The notes under the pieces were generated by a model. The model made no database searches. It was not told where the DNA came from and saw nothing but the letters and a program-made list of their open reading frames with translations. Made by a program: the position numbers and the translations under genes. Below, piece after piece: positions 45,332 through 56,410 of a stretch of DNA of 64,000 bases; within the stretch, counting starts at the first letter, position 1; each line of letters begins with the position of its first letter. This stretch comes from Methylocystaceae bacterium (GTDB lineage: Bacteria > Pseudomonadota > Alphaproteobacteria > Rhizobiales > Beijerinckiaceae): positions 39,709-103,708 of the forward strand of contig WSXZ01000002.1 of assembly GCA_009773555.1 (NCBI GenBank), written 5' to 3'.

Positions 45332-45947
45332 ATGATCGAGATAAATGCGGTTGATCCAAATTTACCATTCATCGGGCGAGACCCTATTCCCCCCGCATTG
45401 CGGCGGTTCATCTGGGACATTCAGTCGATGGTCGAACTCGCCGAAAGCGAGCGGGAGATTTTGCTGATCGGCCGCGATCTCATGGCCCGGCTCTTCACGA
45501 CGGACGATTGGCTGCCAACGGTCTTCTTATCGCGACGGGCTAGATCGCTTTTCCGTCGTGAGCACGATTTTGTCGGGCGGGGCCTGCATGACAATCTCCC
45601 AGCCTTCGGTTTGGGAGATCGCGGGCGTGTTGCGCGGCGCCATTAACCGCCAGCAACTCGATGGCTTCCCGACGAATAGCGCGCAGGTCGGCGCGTCCCG
45701 TCTATTGCAAGCGAACGCCGTGGAAGCTGCCCGGTCTTCCGCGAGCGGGGAGGTCTTCGAGCTTCGCAACGCGCTGGATGATCAAACATCCATCATCTTC
45801 CATGTTTATGGCGGCGACATCGGCCAGATCAGTCGTCGACCGGGCGCATCAGGCGGAAGCGTCGACGCGCCGCCATTGGGCTACGCCAATTCGGACAACG
45901 ATCCTCCCTACGATATATTTTCAATTCAAAACGAGATCCGGGATTAA
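45332..45947 (+). pseudogene. Cysteine-dioxygenase-like cupin, frameshifted by internal deletion
   Basis: The first half (45332 on: LPFIGRDPIPPALRRFIWDI, FTTDDWLPTVF) runs out of frame at about 45526 and stops at 45646. The second half, in another frame from about 45527, reads YRDGLDRFSVVSTILSGG, then VWEIAGVLRGAINRQQ to 45947. Joined, they make a double-stranded beta-helix protein of the cysteine dioxygenase/PDO-like group with about 10-15 residues missing between VF and the YRDG strand. The two His expected of an iron site are not clearly present in the second half. Confidence 0.65.
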
Positions 45948-45978
45948 GGAGACTGAGCTCATAGGAGAGAATGTATTT

Positions 45979-46233
45979 CTACGAGGGATCGAAATATTCG
46001 ATCTTTTGGCCGGGATCTCTGTTCGGGCAGGGAATTTCCTTGAACAGCACTTCGGCGAAGGCCTTCAGGCCGGTGTTCGTGCGCAGAGACAGGCGATTGG
46101 GGTCGGACGTCCAGCTTTGATAAGTGACGATCCCACGGGTGATGCTGATCACCGTGTATTTTTCCGAGTTGATTTCGCCGCCCTTCGTCCGATAGCACTT
46201 CCCGGGCAGAACGCTTTCTTCCTTCATCGGCAT
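45979..46233 (-). CDS. Small hypothetical protein
   Basis: 84 residues, no signal peptide: VLPGKCYRTKGGEINSEKYT and VISITRGIVTYQSWTSD suggest a small beta-barrel fold. No family recognised. It follows the broken ferredoxin on the same strand. Confidence 0.5.
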   Translation of the reverse strand: MPMKEESVLPGKCYRTKGGEINSEKYTVISITRGIVTYQSWTSDPNRLSLRTNTGLKAFAEVLFKEIPCPNRDPGQKIEYFDPS

Positions 46234-46355
46234 GGATGCTCACCCTGCATCTTGGCGCTGCGTGCATGGCCGTTGAGCAAGTTCCAGACCATATAGAAGT
46301 TTGCGCGGGAACGTTCGTTGCAACGCCATTGACGTTCGAAACCGTGCGGGGCGGA

Positions 46356-46644
46356 CTAAAAGCTGGTCGCATCCTCCGGTGCGATGCGAATCGCCATCCC
46401 GTCAAACGTGTCATCGAACCTGATTTGACAGGCGAGACGCGAATTGAGTTTGCGATGGCTGGCTGTCGCAAGCATCCGGTTTTCTCCCGGTCCGGCGTCG
46501 GCCATTTCAATCCCCTGAGGCAAGGTGAGATAGACATGGCACGTCGCCGCCAGCGCGCCGGATCAATTTCATCAGCGAGACGCCATTTTTGCCGGTGATT
46601 TCCTGGCTGGCGCCGTCTCTGGTTTCAAGAGTGAACGTGGCCAT
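46356..46644 (-). pseudogene. 2Fe-2S ferredoxin missing its cluster-binding segment
   Basis: The N-terminus (TFTLETRDGASQEITGKNGV, SLMKLIRRAGGD) and, in another frame, the C-terminus (CHVYLTLPQGIEMAD, HRKLNSRLACQIRFDD, MAIRIAPED) belong to an adrenodoxin/putidaredoxin-type ferredoxin. Between them the segment with the first three cluster cysteines (C-x5-C-x2-C) is absent and the frame shifts near 46547. About 40-45 nt were lost. The visible product would not bind a cluster. Confidence 0.8.
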
Positions 46645-46709
46645 CTTTATCCATCTGCCCGAGGCCGTCTCAGCGATATTTTCCCTTTTCGGAGGGAGCG
46701 CGGCGCGCG

Positions 46710-47396
46710 TCACGACCCCACATTCAGCGATGCAAAATCAGGGCAAACCGCATGGCGACTATCCGCAGAACCCTCTCGCGCGATGAGCGTCGTCGCAAGG
46801 CCTGCAGACTGGGCGGCGTCCAATTCCTCCTCATCGCCCGACAGCGCCAGCACCGAACCCGAAGGCAAATCGAGACGCTCGCAGATCGCGCGATAGGAGG
46901 CCGGCTCGACTTTCTGACCGATGGACGTGTCGAAGAAATCCTCGAACAGGCTTGTGAGGTCGCCGGAGGGGCTGTGGCTCAGCATGAGTTGCTGCGCTAA
47001 TCTCGAATTGGACGAGTAAACAAACAGGCGACGGCCCGATGCGGCCCATGATCTCAGCGATTCCGCGACGTCTGGATAAAGCTCGCTTTTGATCGCGCCT
47101 GCCTCATAGCTCTCGCGCCAGATCAGGCCCTGTAACGTCTTCAGCGGGGTCGCCTTGCGGTTCTGCTTCATCCAGCGCAGCAACAGCGCTTCGGCTTCCT
47201 CGAGCTTCAAGTCGAATCCGCCAAGGAGACGCCCTGTTTCCTCCAGGGCGTCTTCCACATCCTGGTTCGAGGCATGCTCCGCGATGAAGGCGCCAAGCCG
47301 CGCCTGCGCGAGCGGCGTGAGGGTCCCGGACGCGAAAGCCATCGGAACGGCGGCGCCTTCGAGCTCGATCAGGACGGCGCGCACCGGTTCACTCAT
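46710..47396 (-). CDS. Enolase-phosphatase E1 (MtnC)-like HAD protein with altered active site
   Basis: 228 residues similar to acireductone synthase of the methionine salvage pathway: VYSSNSRLAQQLMLSHS, DLTSLFEDFFDTSIGQKVEP and ASYRAICERLDLP fit the family. The first motif, usually D-I-E-G-T, reads IELEGAA: the nucleophilic Asp is Glu and the Thr is Ala. Activity as a phosphatase is doubtful. The stop lies 66 bp from the ferredoxin remnant. Confidence 0.7.
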   Translation of the reverse strand: MSEPVRAVLIELEGAAVPMAFASGTLTPLAQARLGAFIAEHASNQDVEDALEETGRLLGGFDLKLEEAEALLLRWMKQNRKATPLKTLQGLIWRESYEAGAIKSELYPDVAESLRSWAASGRRLFVYSSNSRLAQQLMLSHSPSGDLTSLFEDFFDTSIGQKVEPASYRAICERLDLPSGSVLALSGDEEELDAAQSAGLATTLIAREGSADSRHAVCPDFASLNVGS

Positions 47397-47624
47397 CGCG
47401 GATCCGTTTGGTGTAGAATTGTCGCAGTCGCGGCGCCGGCCGCCTGCGCTTCAGCCGTTCCCAAGGTTTCGGCGTGGCAAGCATCATATGTGCCGTATCC
47501 CCGCGTGAGGCGCCGGGGCGAACGTGTCGCTCCGTGCGCCACATCGACGAGGTGCGAACCCAGCGGGGCAGCGCGACGCATTCGCGGCGTCGGCGATGGC
47601 GAGACGATTGTTGGGAGGCCCACA

Positions 47625-48251
47625 ATGGCTGCAAGCGCCGACGATTTGAAAGCGGTCACGAGCGGCACGCTGCGACATTACAATCAGCGCGCCGAGGCGT
47701 TCTGGGAGGGCACGCGCAGCCACGACGTCACACAAAATATCGCGGCGATGCTCAGCCACATTCGCGGTGAGCCTCCTTTCACCTTGCTCGATTTCGGTTG
47801 CGGACCGGGACGCGATTTGAGGGCGCTCGCCGAGCTCGGCCATGTCGCGATCGGGCTTGATGGAGCGCCGCGCTTCGTCGAAATGGCGCGCAATCACAGC
47901 GGTTGCGAGGTGTGGCTGCAGGATTTTCTCGCGCTCGATTTACCGGAACGCCACTTTGACGGAGTCTTCGCCAATGCGTCGCTGTTTCATGTGCCGCGCA
48001 GCGAATTGCCACGCGTCCTGCGCGCGCTCCATGCCGCTTTGAAGCCCGGGGGCATCCTGTTCAGCTCCATTCCGCATGGCGCGGATCAGGAAGGATGGAG
48101 CAATGAACGCTATGGCGTGTTTCACGCCCCCGAAAGCTGGCGCGCGTTCGGGTCGGCGGCGGGCTTCGTCGAGGTCGAGCACTATTACCGGCCCAGCGGC
48201 GCGCCTCCGGGCGAACAGCCATGGCTGGCGAGCGTATGGCGCCGCGAATAG
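47625..48251 (+). CDS. SAM-dependent methyltransferase
   Basis: 208 residues, class I fold: motif I LLDFGCGPGRDLRAL, motif II GLDGAPRFVEMAR, and FDGVFANASLFHVPRSELP. The substrate is unknown. Start 47625 has GGGAGG 8 nt upstream. Divergent from the HAD gene. Confidence 0.85.
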   Translation: MAASADDLKAVTSGTLRHYNQRAEAFWEGTRSHDVTQNIAAMLSHIRGEPPFTLLDFGCGPGRDLRALAELGHVAIGLDGAPRFVEMARNHSGCEVWLQDFLALDLPERHFDGVFANASLFHVPRSELPRVLRALHAALKPGGILFSSIPHGADQEGWSNERYGVFHAPESWRAFGSAAGFVEVEHYYRPSGAPPGEQPWLASVWRRE

Positions 48252-48275
48252 TGGCGCTGGGAAGCGAGAACTGCG

Positions 48276-50303
48276 TCACAGCTCGCGCAGAGCCGCCGCG
48301 AGCGCATTGGGTTCGACGATTGGCAGCGAGCAGAGCATTCCGCGACAAACATAAGCCGTGGCGCGCTCGCCGAGCATGGTTTTGCCAAAAGCCGGATGCG
48401 CGCGAGGCAGCGCCGCCCCCGGCGTGAGGACATTCAAAACCCGACCGGGCCGACTGACGCCGTAGATCACGCGCTTCAGCGCCGCCGTATCCGGGGCGTC
48501 TGGTTCGCCAATCACGACGATCTGCAACGCCTCTCGCAGCATTTCCACGCCGTTCAACAGTGACGAAAAACCAAGAACGCGCTGGCGAATCGTCCCGGCA
48601 AAGTCCTTCGCGATCGCCTCGGCGCGTTCCCGGTAGAGGCTCTCGCCCGTCAGATAATAGAGCTGCGCCAGCACCTGCAGCATCATGCCATTGCCGGCTG
48701 GAAGGGCGGAGTCCTCGGCGATTTTCACGCGCGCGATCAGCGTATCAGCGTCGTCGGCGGCATAGAAATAGCCGCCAGTTCGATCGCGATAATGATGCTC
48801 GACATGTTCGACCCAGCGTCGCGCGCAGTCGAGATAGGACGTCGCGCCGGTGGCTTCGTAGAGCGTCAGCGCCGCGCGGCACATTGCGCCATAGTCGTCG
48901 AGGACGGCCATATGACGTGCGCGTCCGCATCGCCAGGAATGCAGCAGACGACCATCGTCCGTCGTCATCGCGCTCTTGACGAAATCGAACGCTTCGATGG
49001 CGATGTCGCGCCAGTCTCCGCGTTCAAACACGCAGGACGCCTTGGCGATGGCGGCGATCGTCAATCCATTCCAGTCGGCCAGAACCTTATCGTCGCACCC
49101 CGGCCTGACGCGGCGCTCGCGCACCAAGAACAAGGCGGCCCGGTCTCGCGCCAGCGCCGCCTCCGTCTCCTCATCCAGCAGCTCGATTGAGCCGAGGCGA
49201 TTGAGGACGGACTTGCCGTGTTCCCAGTTGCCTTCGCGGCTAACGCCATAGGCGCGTTCGAAGCACGGCGCGCGCGCGCCCAGAGCTTCCCGTACTTCTG
49301 CTACGCTCCAACTGTAGAACTTGCCTTCTTCGCCTTCGCTGTCGGCGTCGAGACTGCTGGCGAACCCGCCGCCTGGCGCGCGCATCTCGCGCGTCATCCA
49401 CTCGATCGTCTCTGTCACGCGCAGGCGATACAGTTCGCGACGTTCGTCTTGCCAGACCTCCGTCAGCAGTTCGATCAGCTGCGCGTTGTCGTAGAGCATC
49501 TTTTCAAAATGCGGCACCAGCCATCGATTGTCGGTCGAGTAGCGTGCAAAGCCGCCGCCCAAATGGTCGTAGACGCCGCCCTGCGAAATATGATCGAGCG
49601 TCAAAACGACGGCTTGTCGCAACGAGTCGCGACCCGTCCGCTTCCAGGCCCTCCAGAGAAAGTCGAGGCTGGTCGCCTGCGGGAATTTTGGCGCCGCCCC
49701 GAAGCCGCCGTCAGCGTGGTCGAGCCGTTGCTCCAGCTGCGCGCAAATGCTCTCGACGAGATCGGGAGAGACCGGCTCTCCGGCAGTCGTTTCGGACATG
49801 CTGGCCAGTCCTGCGCTGAGCTCGGCGACATTATGTTCGATCGCATTGGCGCGGGTGCGCCACAGCTCCGCGATGGTTTTTAAAAGCTCGGCGAAGCCGG
49901 GTCTCCCGCCCTGCGCAAAGGGCGGAAAATACGTTCCACCCCAGAAGGGCTGGCCCTGCGGCGTCAGAAACATCGTCAAAGGCCAACCGCCGCGCTGACC
50001 CATCATCATCAAAGCTTGTTGATATAGATAGTCGACGTCCGGCCGCTCTTCGCGATCCACCTTCACATTGACGAAAAATTCGTTCATCACCGCCGCGATT
50101 TCGGGGTCCTCGAAAGATTCATGCGCCATCACATGGCACCAATGACAGGCGGCGTAGCCAGACGAGAGCAATATGGGTTTGCCCGTCTGCTTGGCGAGCG
50201 CGAGCGTTTCCGCGGTCCATGCCTGCCAGTGCACCGGGTTGTGCTGGTGCTGTAACAAATAGGGGCTGGTCTCTTGACCGAGCCGGTTGCTCTCGACGCT
50301 CAT
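48276..50303 (-). CDS. YyaL/SSP411 family thioredoxin-domain protein
   Basis: 675 residues, full length. N-terminal thioredoxin-like domain ([32 protein letters not shown] with CxxC), then an (alpha/alpha)6 barrel like N-acylglucosamine epimerases and cellulases ([29 protein letters not shown]). The role in bacteria is unknown. It lies alone on the minus strand. Confidence 0.88.
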   Translation of the reverse strand: MSVESNRLGQETSPYLLQHQHNPVHWQAWTAETLALAKQTGKPILLSSGYAACHWCHVMAHESFEDPEIAAVMNEFFVNVKVDREERPDVDYLYQQALMMMGQRGGWPLTMFLTPQGQPFWGGTYFPPFAQGGRPGFAELLKTIAELWRTRANAIEHNVAELSAGLASMSETTAGEPVSPDLVESICAQLEQRLDHADGGFGAAPKFPQATSLDFLWRAWKRTGRDSLRQAVVLTLDHISQGGVYDHLGGGFARYSTDNRWLVPHFEKMLYDNAQLIELLTEVWQDERRELYRLRVTETIEWMTREMRAPGGGFASSLDADSEGEEGKFYSWSVAEVREALGARAPCFERAYGVSREGNWEHGKSVLNRLGSIELLDEETEAALARDRAALFLVRERRVRPGCDDKVLADWNGLTIAAIAKASCVFERGDWRDIAIEAFDFVKSAMTTDDGRLLHSWRCGRARHMAVLDDYGAMCRAALTLYEATGATSYLDCARRWVEHVEHHYRDRTGGYFYAADDADTLIARVKIAEDSALPAGNGMMLQVLAQLYYLTGESLYRERAEAIAKDFAGTIRQRVLGFSSLLNGVEMLREALQIVVIGEPDAPDTAALKRVIYGVSRPGRVLNVLTPGAALPRAHPAFGKTMLGERATAYVCRGMLCSLPIVEPNALAAALREL

Positions 50304-50507
50304 GGAGCCGTCCTCCCTGTGCGGATTACATACGGCTGCCGGACGTCAAGCGCCATTCGCTGCTGGCGGATTTCGCCGATGCGCCGCAGGCGAGAAATTC
50401 GTCGGGCGCAAAGAGCCAGAGGGGCGGCTGGGAAGAGGCGTTTCCGAGGAGAGAGAGTCGCGCGCGGCGCTTGGGTCCGCTTTGGGTTCGCTGGCGCCGC
50501 GCGGTGG

Positions 50508-50810
50508 TTAATGTGAGGCGGCTTCGTTGCTCGGGAGCACGTCGCGGATGCGCTTGCCTTCCACCCAGACGAAAGCCCCGTCGGGTTCGGCGCAGGCGAT
50601 GTCCTGTTCGGCGATCAGCTTGTCGCAGAGCATGATGCAAATGGCGTCGATCGGCGCGTCTCTGTCATTTTCCTCGGTCATGCGGTCGATCGAGATTTCA
50701 CCCATCTCCTCGTCGTCGACCAAATGGATAATAAACACTTCCTCGTGGCCGGGAGAGCCATGCGCGTTCACCCGGAAGGTTTCCCCCTTGTAGCGGAATT
50801 CGCGTATCAT
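50508..50810 (-). CDS. Conserved hypothetical acidic protein near nif region
   Basis: 100 residues, acidic: MIREFRYKGETFRVNAHGSP, VDDEEMGEISIDRMTEENDR, and a tail with CAEPDGAFVWVEGKRIRDVL. No family recognised. Start at 50810 has AGGGCCAGGA upstream; the frame is open further but without support. It borders the nif cluster and points away from it. Confidence 0.55.
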   Translation of the reverse strand: MIREFRYKGETFRVNAHGSPGHEEVFIIHLVDDEEMGEISIDRMTEENDRDAPIDAICIMLCDKLIAEQDIACAEPDGAFVWVEGKRIRDVLPSNEAASH

Positions 50811-51140
50811 TCCTGGCCCTTTTTTCATTTGCTTGGTTGTGTCCGCGATTGCGCGCCGCTTGGCGTTCGGCGGCTCCCGCGTGCCCGGCGCGCACGCAAA
50901 CTGCGTGCCATTTGTGCGTGGTGGACCTTGGTTTTGTACGAACATGCACTGAATTGCTTTTGAAGGAGGCAAGAGGCGCTTGGGAGATCGGGAAAGCGCC
51001 ATGCCGGCCCCGTCCTCGTCGAGCGTCATCTCCGTCCGCTGCTCAGCCGTCTCGATAGCGCGCGAAAATCGCGCGAGGCGTTTTGCGAATGACGTCCACG
51101 ACGATTCTAATATTGGCTCAGCGATTGCTTTGAGCCGGCC
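50811..51140. other. Intergenic region without recognised gene
   Basis: About 330 bp between the divergent acidic-protein gene and the first TPR gene. Short frames on both strands lack support. GCACTGAATTGC near 50946 resembles a -24/-12 element, but its spacing is 1 bp short of the consensus. Confidence 0.4.
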
Positions 51141-51620
51141 ATGAACACTTCGCGCGCCGACGCTGACGTCGTGAACTTCGGCGAACTCGACCCAAAGACC
51201 AACGAACTCCTGCAACAGGGCGTCGTCGCCTATCGGACCGACCGTGAGAAGGCCGACAGTCTGTTCAAGCAGGCGTTGGCGCTGACGCCGCAGGAGCTGG
51301 CGCCCTATTACTGCCTCTACAAAATCCACACCTACATGGGCAGTCTCGACTACGCCGCCGACGTCGCCGCGCAAGGCATGAAGGAGGCCACGCGTCAGGC
51401 GGGTTGGCCAAGCGATCCTATGGCTTGGCCGGCGACGGCCGAGGCGCATGACGGGCCGGCGCGCTTCGCCCTCTATACGCTGAAGGCGCTAAGCTTCATC
51501 GAATTGAAGCGCGGTCGCAACGAAACCGCAAAGGAATATCTCGATATCCTCTCCCGCGCCGATCCGCAGGGCAGCGTCGGCTGGAAGGTGATCGAGGAAT
51601 TGGCGCAGGGCAGCGTGTGA
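51141..51620 (+). CDS. TPR protein of the nif region, copy 1
   Basis: 159 residues with tetratricopeptide-like helices (DREKADSLFKQALALTPQEL, YYCLYKIHTYMGSLDYAADV, FALYTLKALSFIELKRGRNE). It has the same length and helix plan as the TPR protein beside nifB (61102), so the two are paralogs. Directly upstream of nifA copy 2. It may be an accessory factor of nitrogenase assembly; the role is not known. Confidence 0.75.
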   Translation: MNTSRADADVVNFGELDPKTNELLQQGVVAYRTDREKADSLFKQALALTPQELAPYYCLYKIHTYMGSLDYAADVAAQGMKEATRQAGWPSDPMAWPATAEAHDGPARFALYTLKALSFIELKRGRNETAKEYLDILSRADPQGSVGWKVIEELAQGSV

Positions 51621-51641
51621 TCGATGCGCATGACACAGCCA

Positions 51642-51718
51642 TGTCGTAACCTCAACAAAACTCCGCGCGAATGTCACGCTTCGGCCGTTGTCGCGCCGCC
51701 CCTGTCGCAAAACCGACA
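51642..51718 (+). promoter_or_regulatory. Two NifA upstream sites before nifA copy 2
   Basis: TGT-N10-ACA occurs at 51642-51657 (TGTCGTAACCTCAACA) and at 51703-51718 (TGTCGCAAAACCGACA). A good -24/-12 promoter is not found between here and the start; TTGCAT at 51763 lacks its GG partner. The sites suggest autoregulation or binding for a neighbouring promoter. Confidence 0.45.
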
Positions 51719-51870
51719 TTGCGCGCTGCGCCTGGGCGACAAAGCGCTGCTGTGCGTGGTTCTTGCATAAAGCAAACTATGAACCGCGTGAGACGATCGG
51801 AATCGATCCTCGCATGTGCGAACGGAAACCGTGGCTTCGTGCCGACGGCGGCTGTTCGAGGAAGGCGGCC

Positions 51871-53655
51871 ATGGACGACGTAGCCACTTCACGCTCTATG
51901 CTCACGGAAGGCATGGCGGCAAAGCCGCCGCGGGCGAGACCCCCGTCCGCCGACACGGCGCTGCTCGGCATTTATGAAATCTCAAAAATCCTGACCGCGC
52001 CGGCCCGCCTCGAGCAGACGCTGGGCAATGTCGTCGCGGTGCTCAGCTCCTTCCTCGACATGAAATTGGGGATGATCACGATCCTCGATCAGCACGGCAA
52101 TCCGGAGATCGTCGCGAACTCGGGTTGGACCAGCCGCGACGGTAGCAAGCCGATCGACACGCTGCCGGCGAAGGTGATCGATCGGCTTGTCGCCACCGCC
52201 ATGCCTGTCATTGTCGAGGACGTGTCCCGCGACGCCTTGTTCGCGACGGCCGCGGAGACGATCACGCGGGCGGTCGGCGCGAAAGTCTCTTTCCTCGCCG
52301 TTGCGATCAAGAGCGACAGCCGCGTCGTCGGGACGTTGTCGATCAATCGCACGTCAGAAGATTGGATCTCCTACGCTTTCGACGCCGATCTGCGTTTATT
52401 GACGATGATCGCCAATCTGATCGGCCAGACGGTGAAGCTGCACCGCATGTTTTCGGCCGACCGGCAGCGGCTGCTGAACGAATGCAGCACGCTGGAGAAG
52501 GCGCTGGTCTCCTGCCTGCCGAAGGAGATTCGTGGAGAGCGGCCCGACGTCGCCGGGATCATCGGCGAGAGCCCGGCGATCATGGAAGTGCTCGACACCA
52601 TCGCCATCGTCGCGAAGTCCAATTCGACCGTGCTGCTGCGCGGCGAGAGCGGCACAGGCAAGGAGCTTTTTGCACGCGCGGTGCACGACCTGTCGCGCCG
52701 CAGCGCCAAGCCCTTCGTCAAGCTGAACTGCGCCGCGCTGCCGGAAAGCGTTCTTGAATCGGAGCTGTTCGGTCATGAACGCGGCGCCTTCACAGGCGCC
52801 GTCGCGCAACGTGCGGGTCGCTTCGAATTAGCCAACGGCGGCACGCTGCTGCTCGACGAAATCGGCGAAATCTCTCCCGCCTTCCAGGCGAAGCTGCTGC
52901 GTGTGCTGCAGGAAGGCGAATTCGAGCGGGTTGGCGGGTCCAAGACCTTGAAAGTCAACGTCCGATTTGTTTTCGCGACCAACAAAAATCTCGAAGAGGC
53001 CGTCGAAAAGGGCGAGTTCCGCGCCGATCTCTATTACCGCATCAGCGTCGTGCCGGTGTTCCTGCCGCCGCTGCGCGAGCGACCCGGCGACGTTTCGCTG
53101 CTGGCGCAGAATTTCATCGAGACGTTCAACAGCGAAAACGATCAAAAGCACGAGCTCTCGGCGAGCGCCATTGAGACGCTGCAACGCTGCTACTTCCCGG
53201 GCAACGTGCGCGAACTGGAAAACTGCGTGCGCCGCACGGCGACTTTGGCGCGCGACGAAACGATCGTCGATCACGATTTCGCCTGCGCCTCGGGCAAATG
53301 CCTCTCGGCCCTGCTGTGGACCAGCAGCGCCAGCGGCGCCTATCCGCATGCGCATCCCGAACCGGCCGGCATGCGCGCCCCCGCTCCGCCTGAGGAGATC
53401 GCGTCGGCGAGCCGCGGCGCAGCTACGTCGGTTCCGACCTTCGTCAAGGAGACCTCGTCGCCGCTGGACGCTGCCGGGACGGAGGAGAGCGACGGTTTCG
53501 CATCCTCCCGCAAGATGATTGATCGCGAGCGCCTGATCGAAGGCATGGAGAAGGCCGCCTGGGTCCAGGCCAAGGCTGCGCGTCTGCTCGGCCTGTCGCT
53601 GCGCCAGGTCAATTATGCGCTGAAGAAATACAACATCGAAATAAAGCGAATCTGA
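51871..53655 (+). CDS. nifA: NifA nitrogenase regulator, copy 2
   Basis: 594 residues. GAF domain, AAA+ domain with GESGTGKE and GAFTGA, and a C-terminal Fis HTH (KAARLLGLSLRQVNYALKKY). The Cys signature C-x11-C-x19-C-x4-C is complete (CYFPGNVRELENC, CASGKC). Start 51871 with GAGGAAGG upstream; the frame is open to 51688. Located at the head of the main nif cluster, so it is the more likely principal activator. Copy 1 is at 31229-32971. Confidence 0.9.
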   Translation: MDDVATSRSMLTEGMAAKPPRARPPSADTALLGIYEISKILTAPARLEQTLGNVVAVLSSFLDMKLGMITILDQHGNPEIVANSGWTSRDGSKPIDTLPAKVIDRLVATAMPVIVEDVSRDALFATAAETITRAVGAKVSFLAVAIKSDSRVVGTLSINRTSEDWISYAFDADLRLLTMIANLIGQTVKLHRMFSADRQRLLNECSTLEKALVSCLPKEIRGERPDVAGIIGESPAIMEVLDTIAIVAKSNSTVLLRGESGTGKELFARAVHDLSRRSAKPFVKLNCAALPESVLESELFGHERGAFTGAVAQRAGRFELANGGTLLLDEIGEISPAFQAKLLRVLQEGEFERVGGSKTLKVNVRFVFATNKNLEEAVEKGEFRADLYYRISVVPVFLPPLRERPGDVSLLAQNFIETFNSENDQKHELSASAIETLQRCYFPGNVRELENCVRRTATLARDETIVDHDFACASGKCLSALLWTSSASGAYPHAHPEPAGMRAPAPPEEIASASRGAATSVPTFVKETSSPLDAAGTEESDGFASSRKMIDRERLIEGMEKAAWVQAKAARLLGLSLRQVNYALKKYNIEIKRI

Positions 53656-53669
53656 CCGCATCCGGCGAT

Positions 53670-53875
53670 TGTCGCATTTAGGACATTTGTCCAGTTCATG
53701 CAGCCAAGCGGCCTGTTCGTTCCACCCGAAGGGGGTGAGCGAACGCGCCTGGAGGCGAACGGGCGAAACTGACCTTGGTCCGCGAGCTTGCAGGCGCATG
53801 CGATCATTTGCATTCATCCCGCGGCTTGCCGTTGGAGGCGACAGGCGTGATTTGCGACTGGCATGCGATTTGAAA
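53670..53875 (+). promoter_or_regulatory. NifA site and sigma-54 promoter candidate of the fdx-suf operon
   Basis: TGTCGCATTTAGGACA (53670-53685) is a TGT-N10-ACA NifA site. TGGC-N7-TTGA (53859-53873) is a -24/-12-like element with correct spacing but GA in place of GC at -12. It lies about 45 bp before the ferredoxin start. Confidence 0.5.
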
Positions 53876-53916
53876 GGAGGGGACAAGCTTGCAGTGAATC
53901 CATGAGGAATCGCGAC

Positions 53917-54111
53917 ATGGCGTACAAAATCATCGCCTCACAATGCACGGTGTGCGGGGCGTGCGAATTCGAATGTCCGAATGCGGCGATCCGCCTCAAG
54001 AACGACATGTACATCATCGATCCGAAGAAATGCACCGAGTGCGAGGGGCATTTCGACAAGCCGCAGTGTGCGGTCGTGTGCCCTGTCGAAAACACATGCG
54101 TGCCGGCATAG
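53917..54111 (+). CDS. 2[4Fe-4S] ferredoxin of FdxN type, copy 1
   Basis: 64 residues. Cluster motifs [11 protein letters not shown] and C-x2-C with the extended spacing [13 protein letters not shown] then VVC, the pattern of nif-linked FdxN/FdxB ferredoxins. It probably donates electrons to nitrogenase or to cofactor assembly. Start has GAGGAA upstream. First gene of the fdx-LRV-sufBCD operon; very similar to the ferredoxin after nifB. Confidence 0.9.
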   Translation: MAYKIIASQCTVCGACEFECPNAAIRLKNDMYIIDPKKCTECEGHFDKPQCAVVCPVENTCVPA

Positions 54112-54137
54112 CGCTATAAGTGCGGCCGAGCGGGGCG

Positions 54138-54884
54138 ATGCATCGCATGGACGCCGTCGACTGGCTTGGAAACTTCCTGTCCTGCCGCGATTGTCCGCAT
54201 GGGGAGATTCGCGAGAAAGGCCTTTGCGATCTCGGCCAGGTTTGCGTGCGCGACCGAAGAGCCCGCCGCATAGACAGGTTCTTCGCCGCGAGTCCGCAAG
54301 AATCTTCGAAATATCTCGATCATCCCTATTTCGAACTTCGCGTCGGCGCGGTGAAATATGCGAGCGTTTTTCAATTGCGCGCGCTGATCGATGACGAGGA
54401 GCCGGACGTCAGAGCCATGGTGGCGCAACGTCTGCCGTTGCGTCTCGCTGAAAAATTGATCGGCGACTCCGACCGCAAAGTGCGCATGGCGATGGCCCAG
54501 CGAGTCGAGGGCGCAGGTCTCGTGAAGCTGCTCTTCGACGAAGACAGCGGCGTGCGCCTTATTGCCGCGCGTCGCGCGCCGCCCGACATCCTCGCCGGCG
54601 CGACCAACGATGACGACCCGCAGGTGCGATGCGAAGCGGCGCGCCGGGTCGCCCTCGACAGGCTTCCGGCCATGGCGCGCGATCCCGAACCCCGCGTGCG
54701 CATGATTATTGCAGAGCGGTTGGCGCCGGCGCAATTGGGACTGCTTGTCGCCGACGAAGATTTACGAGTCCGCTTCCTGGTGGCGGAGCGATGCGGGACG
54801 GAATTGCTGGCGCGTCTGCGCGACGATCCTGATCCGGAAGTGAGGCGCCTCGTCCAGGCGCGCCTGGACGAAGCGCAACAGTGA
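54138..54884 (+). CDS. 4Fe-4S cluster leucine-rich-repeat-variant protein, copy 1
   Basis: About 248 residues, start ATG 54138 (54120 is alternative). The N-terminus has four Cys (CRDCPHGEIREKGLCDLGQVC) that can bind a 4Fe-4S cluster. The rest is 24-residue helical repeats of the leucine-rich-variant type (DPDPEVRRLVQARL, DDDPQVRCEAARRVA). The family was first described from Azotobacter nif regions and is unassigned in function. A paralog lies at 61625. Confidence 0.85.
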   Translation: MHRMDAVDWLGNFLSCRDCPHGEIREKGLCDLGQVCVRDRRARRIDRFFAASPQESSKYLDHPYFELRVGAVKYASVFQLRALIDDEEPDVRAMVAQRLPLRLAEKLIGDSDRKVRMAMAQRVEGAGLVKLLFDEDSGVRLIAARRAPPDILAGATNDDDPQVRCEAARRVALDRLPAMARDPEPRVRMIIAERLAPAQLGLLVADEDLRVRFLVAERCGTELLARLRDDPDPEVRRLVQARLDEAQQ

Positions 54885-54896
54885 ACGGAGAGCGAA

Positions 54897-56384
<1,488 letters not shown>

Positions 56385-56410
56385 CGCCTCTATAGAGTGG
56401 GAGTGGTGGA

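Noticed and set aside
45959..46598. Open frames on both strands across the broken ferredoxin
   Set aside because: Their sequences make no domain; they arise from the ferredoxin and hypothetical genes read in wrong frames.
51745..51770. Sigma-54 promoter for nifA copy 2 at GTGC-N7-TTGC
   Set aside because: The -24 GG is missing, so it does not meet the consensus.
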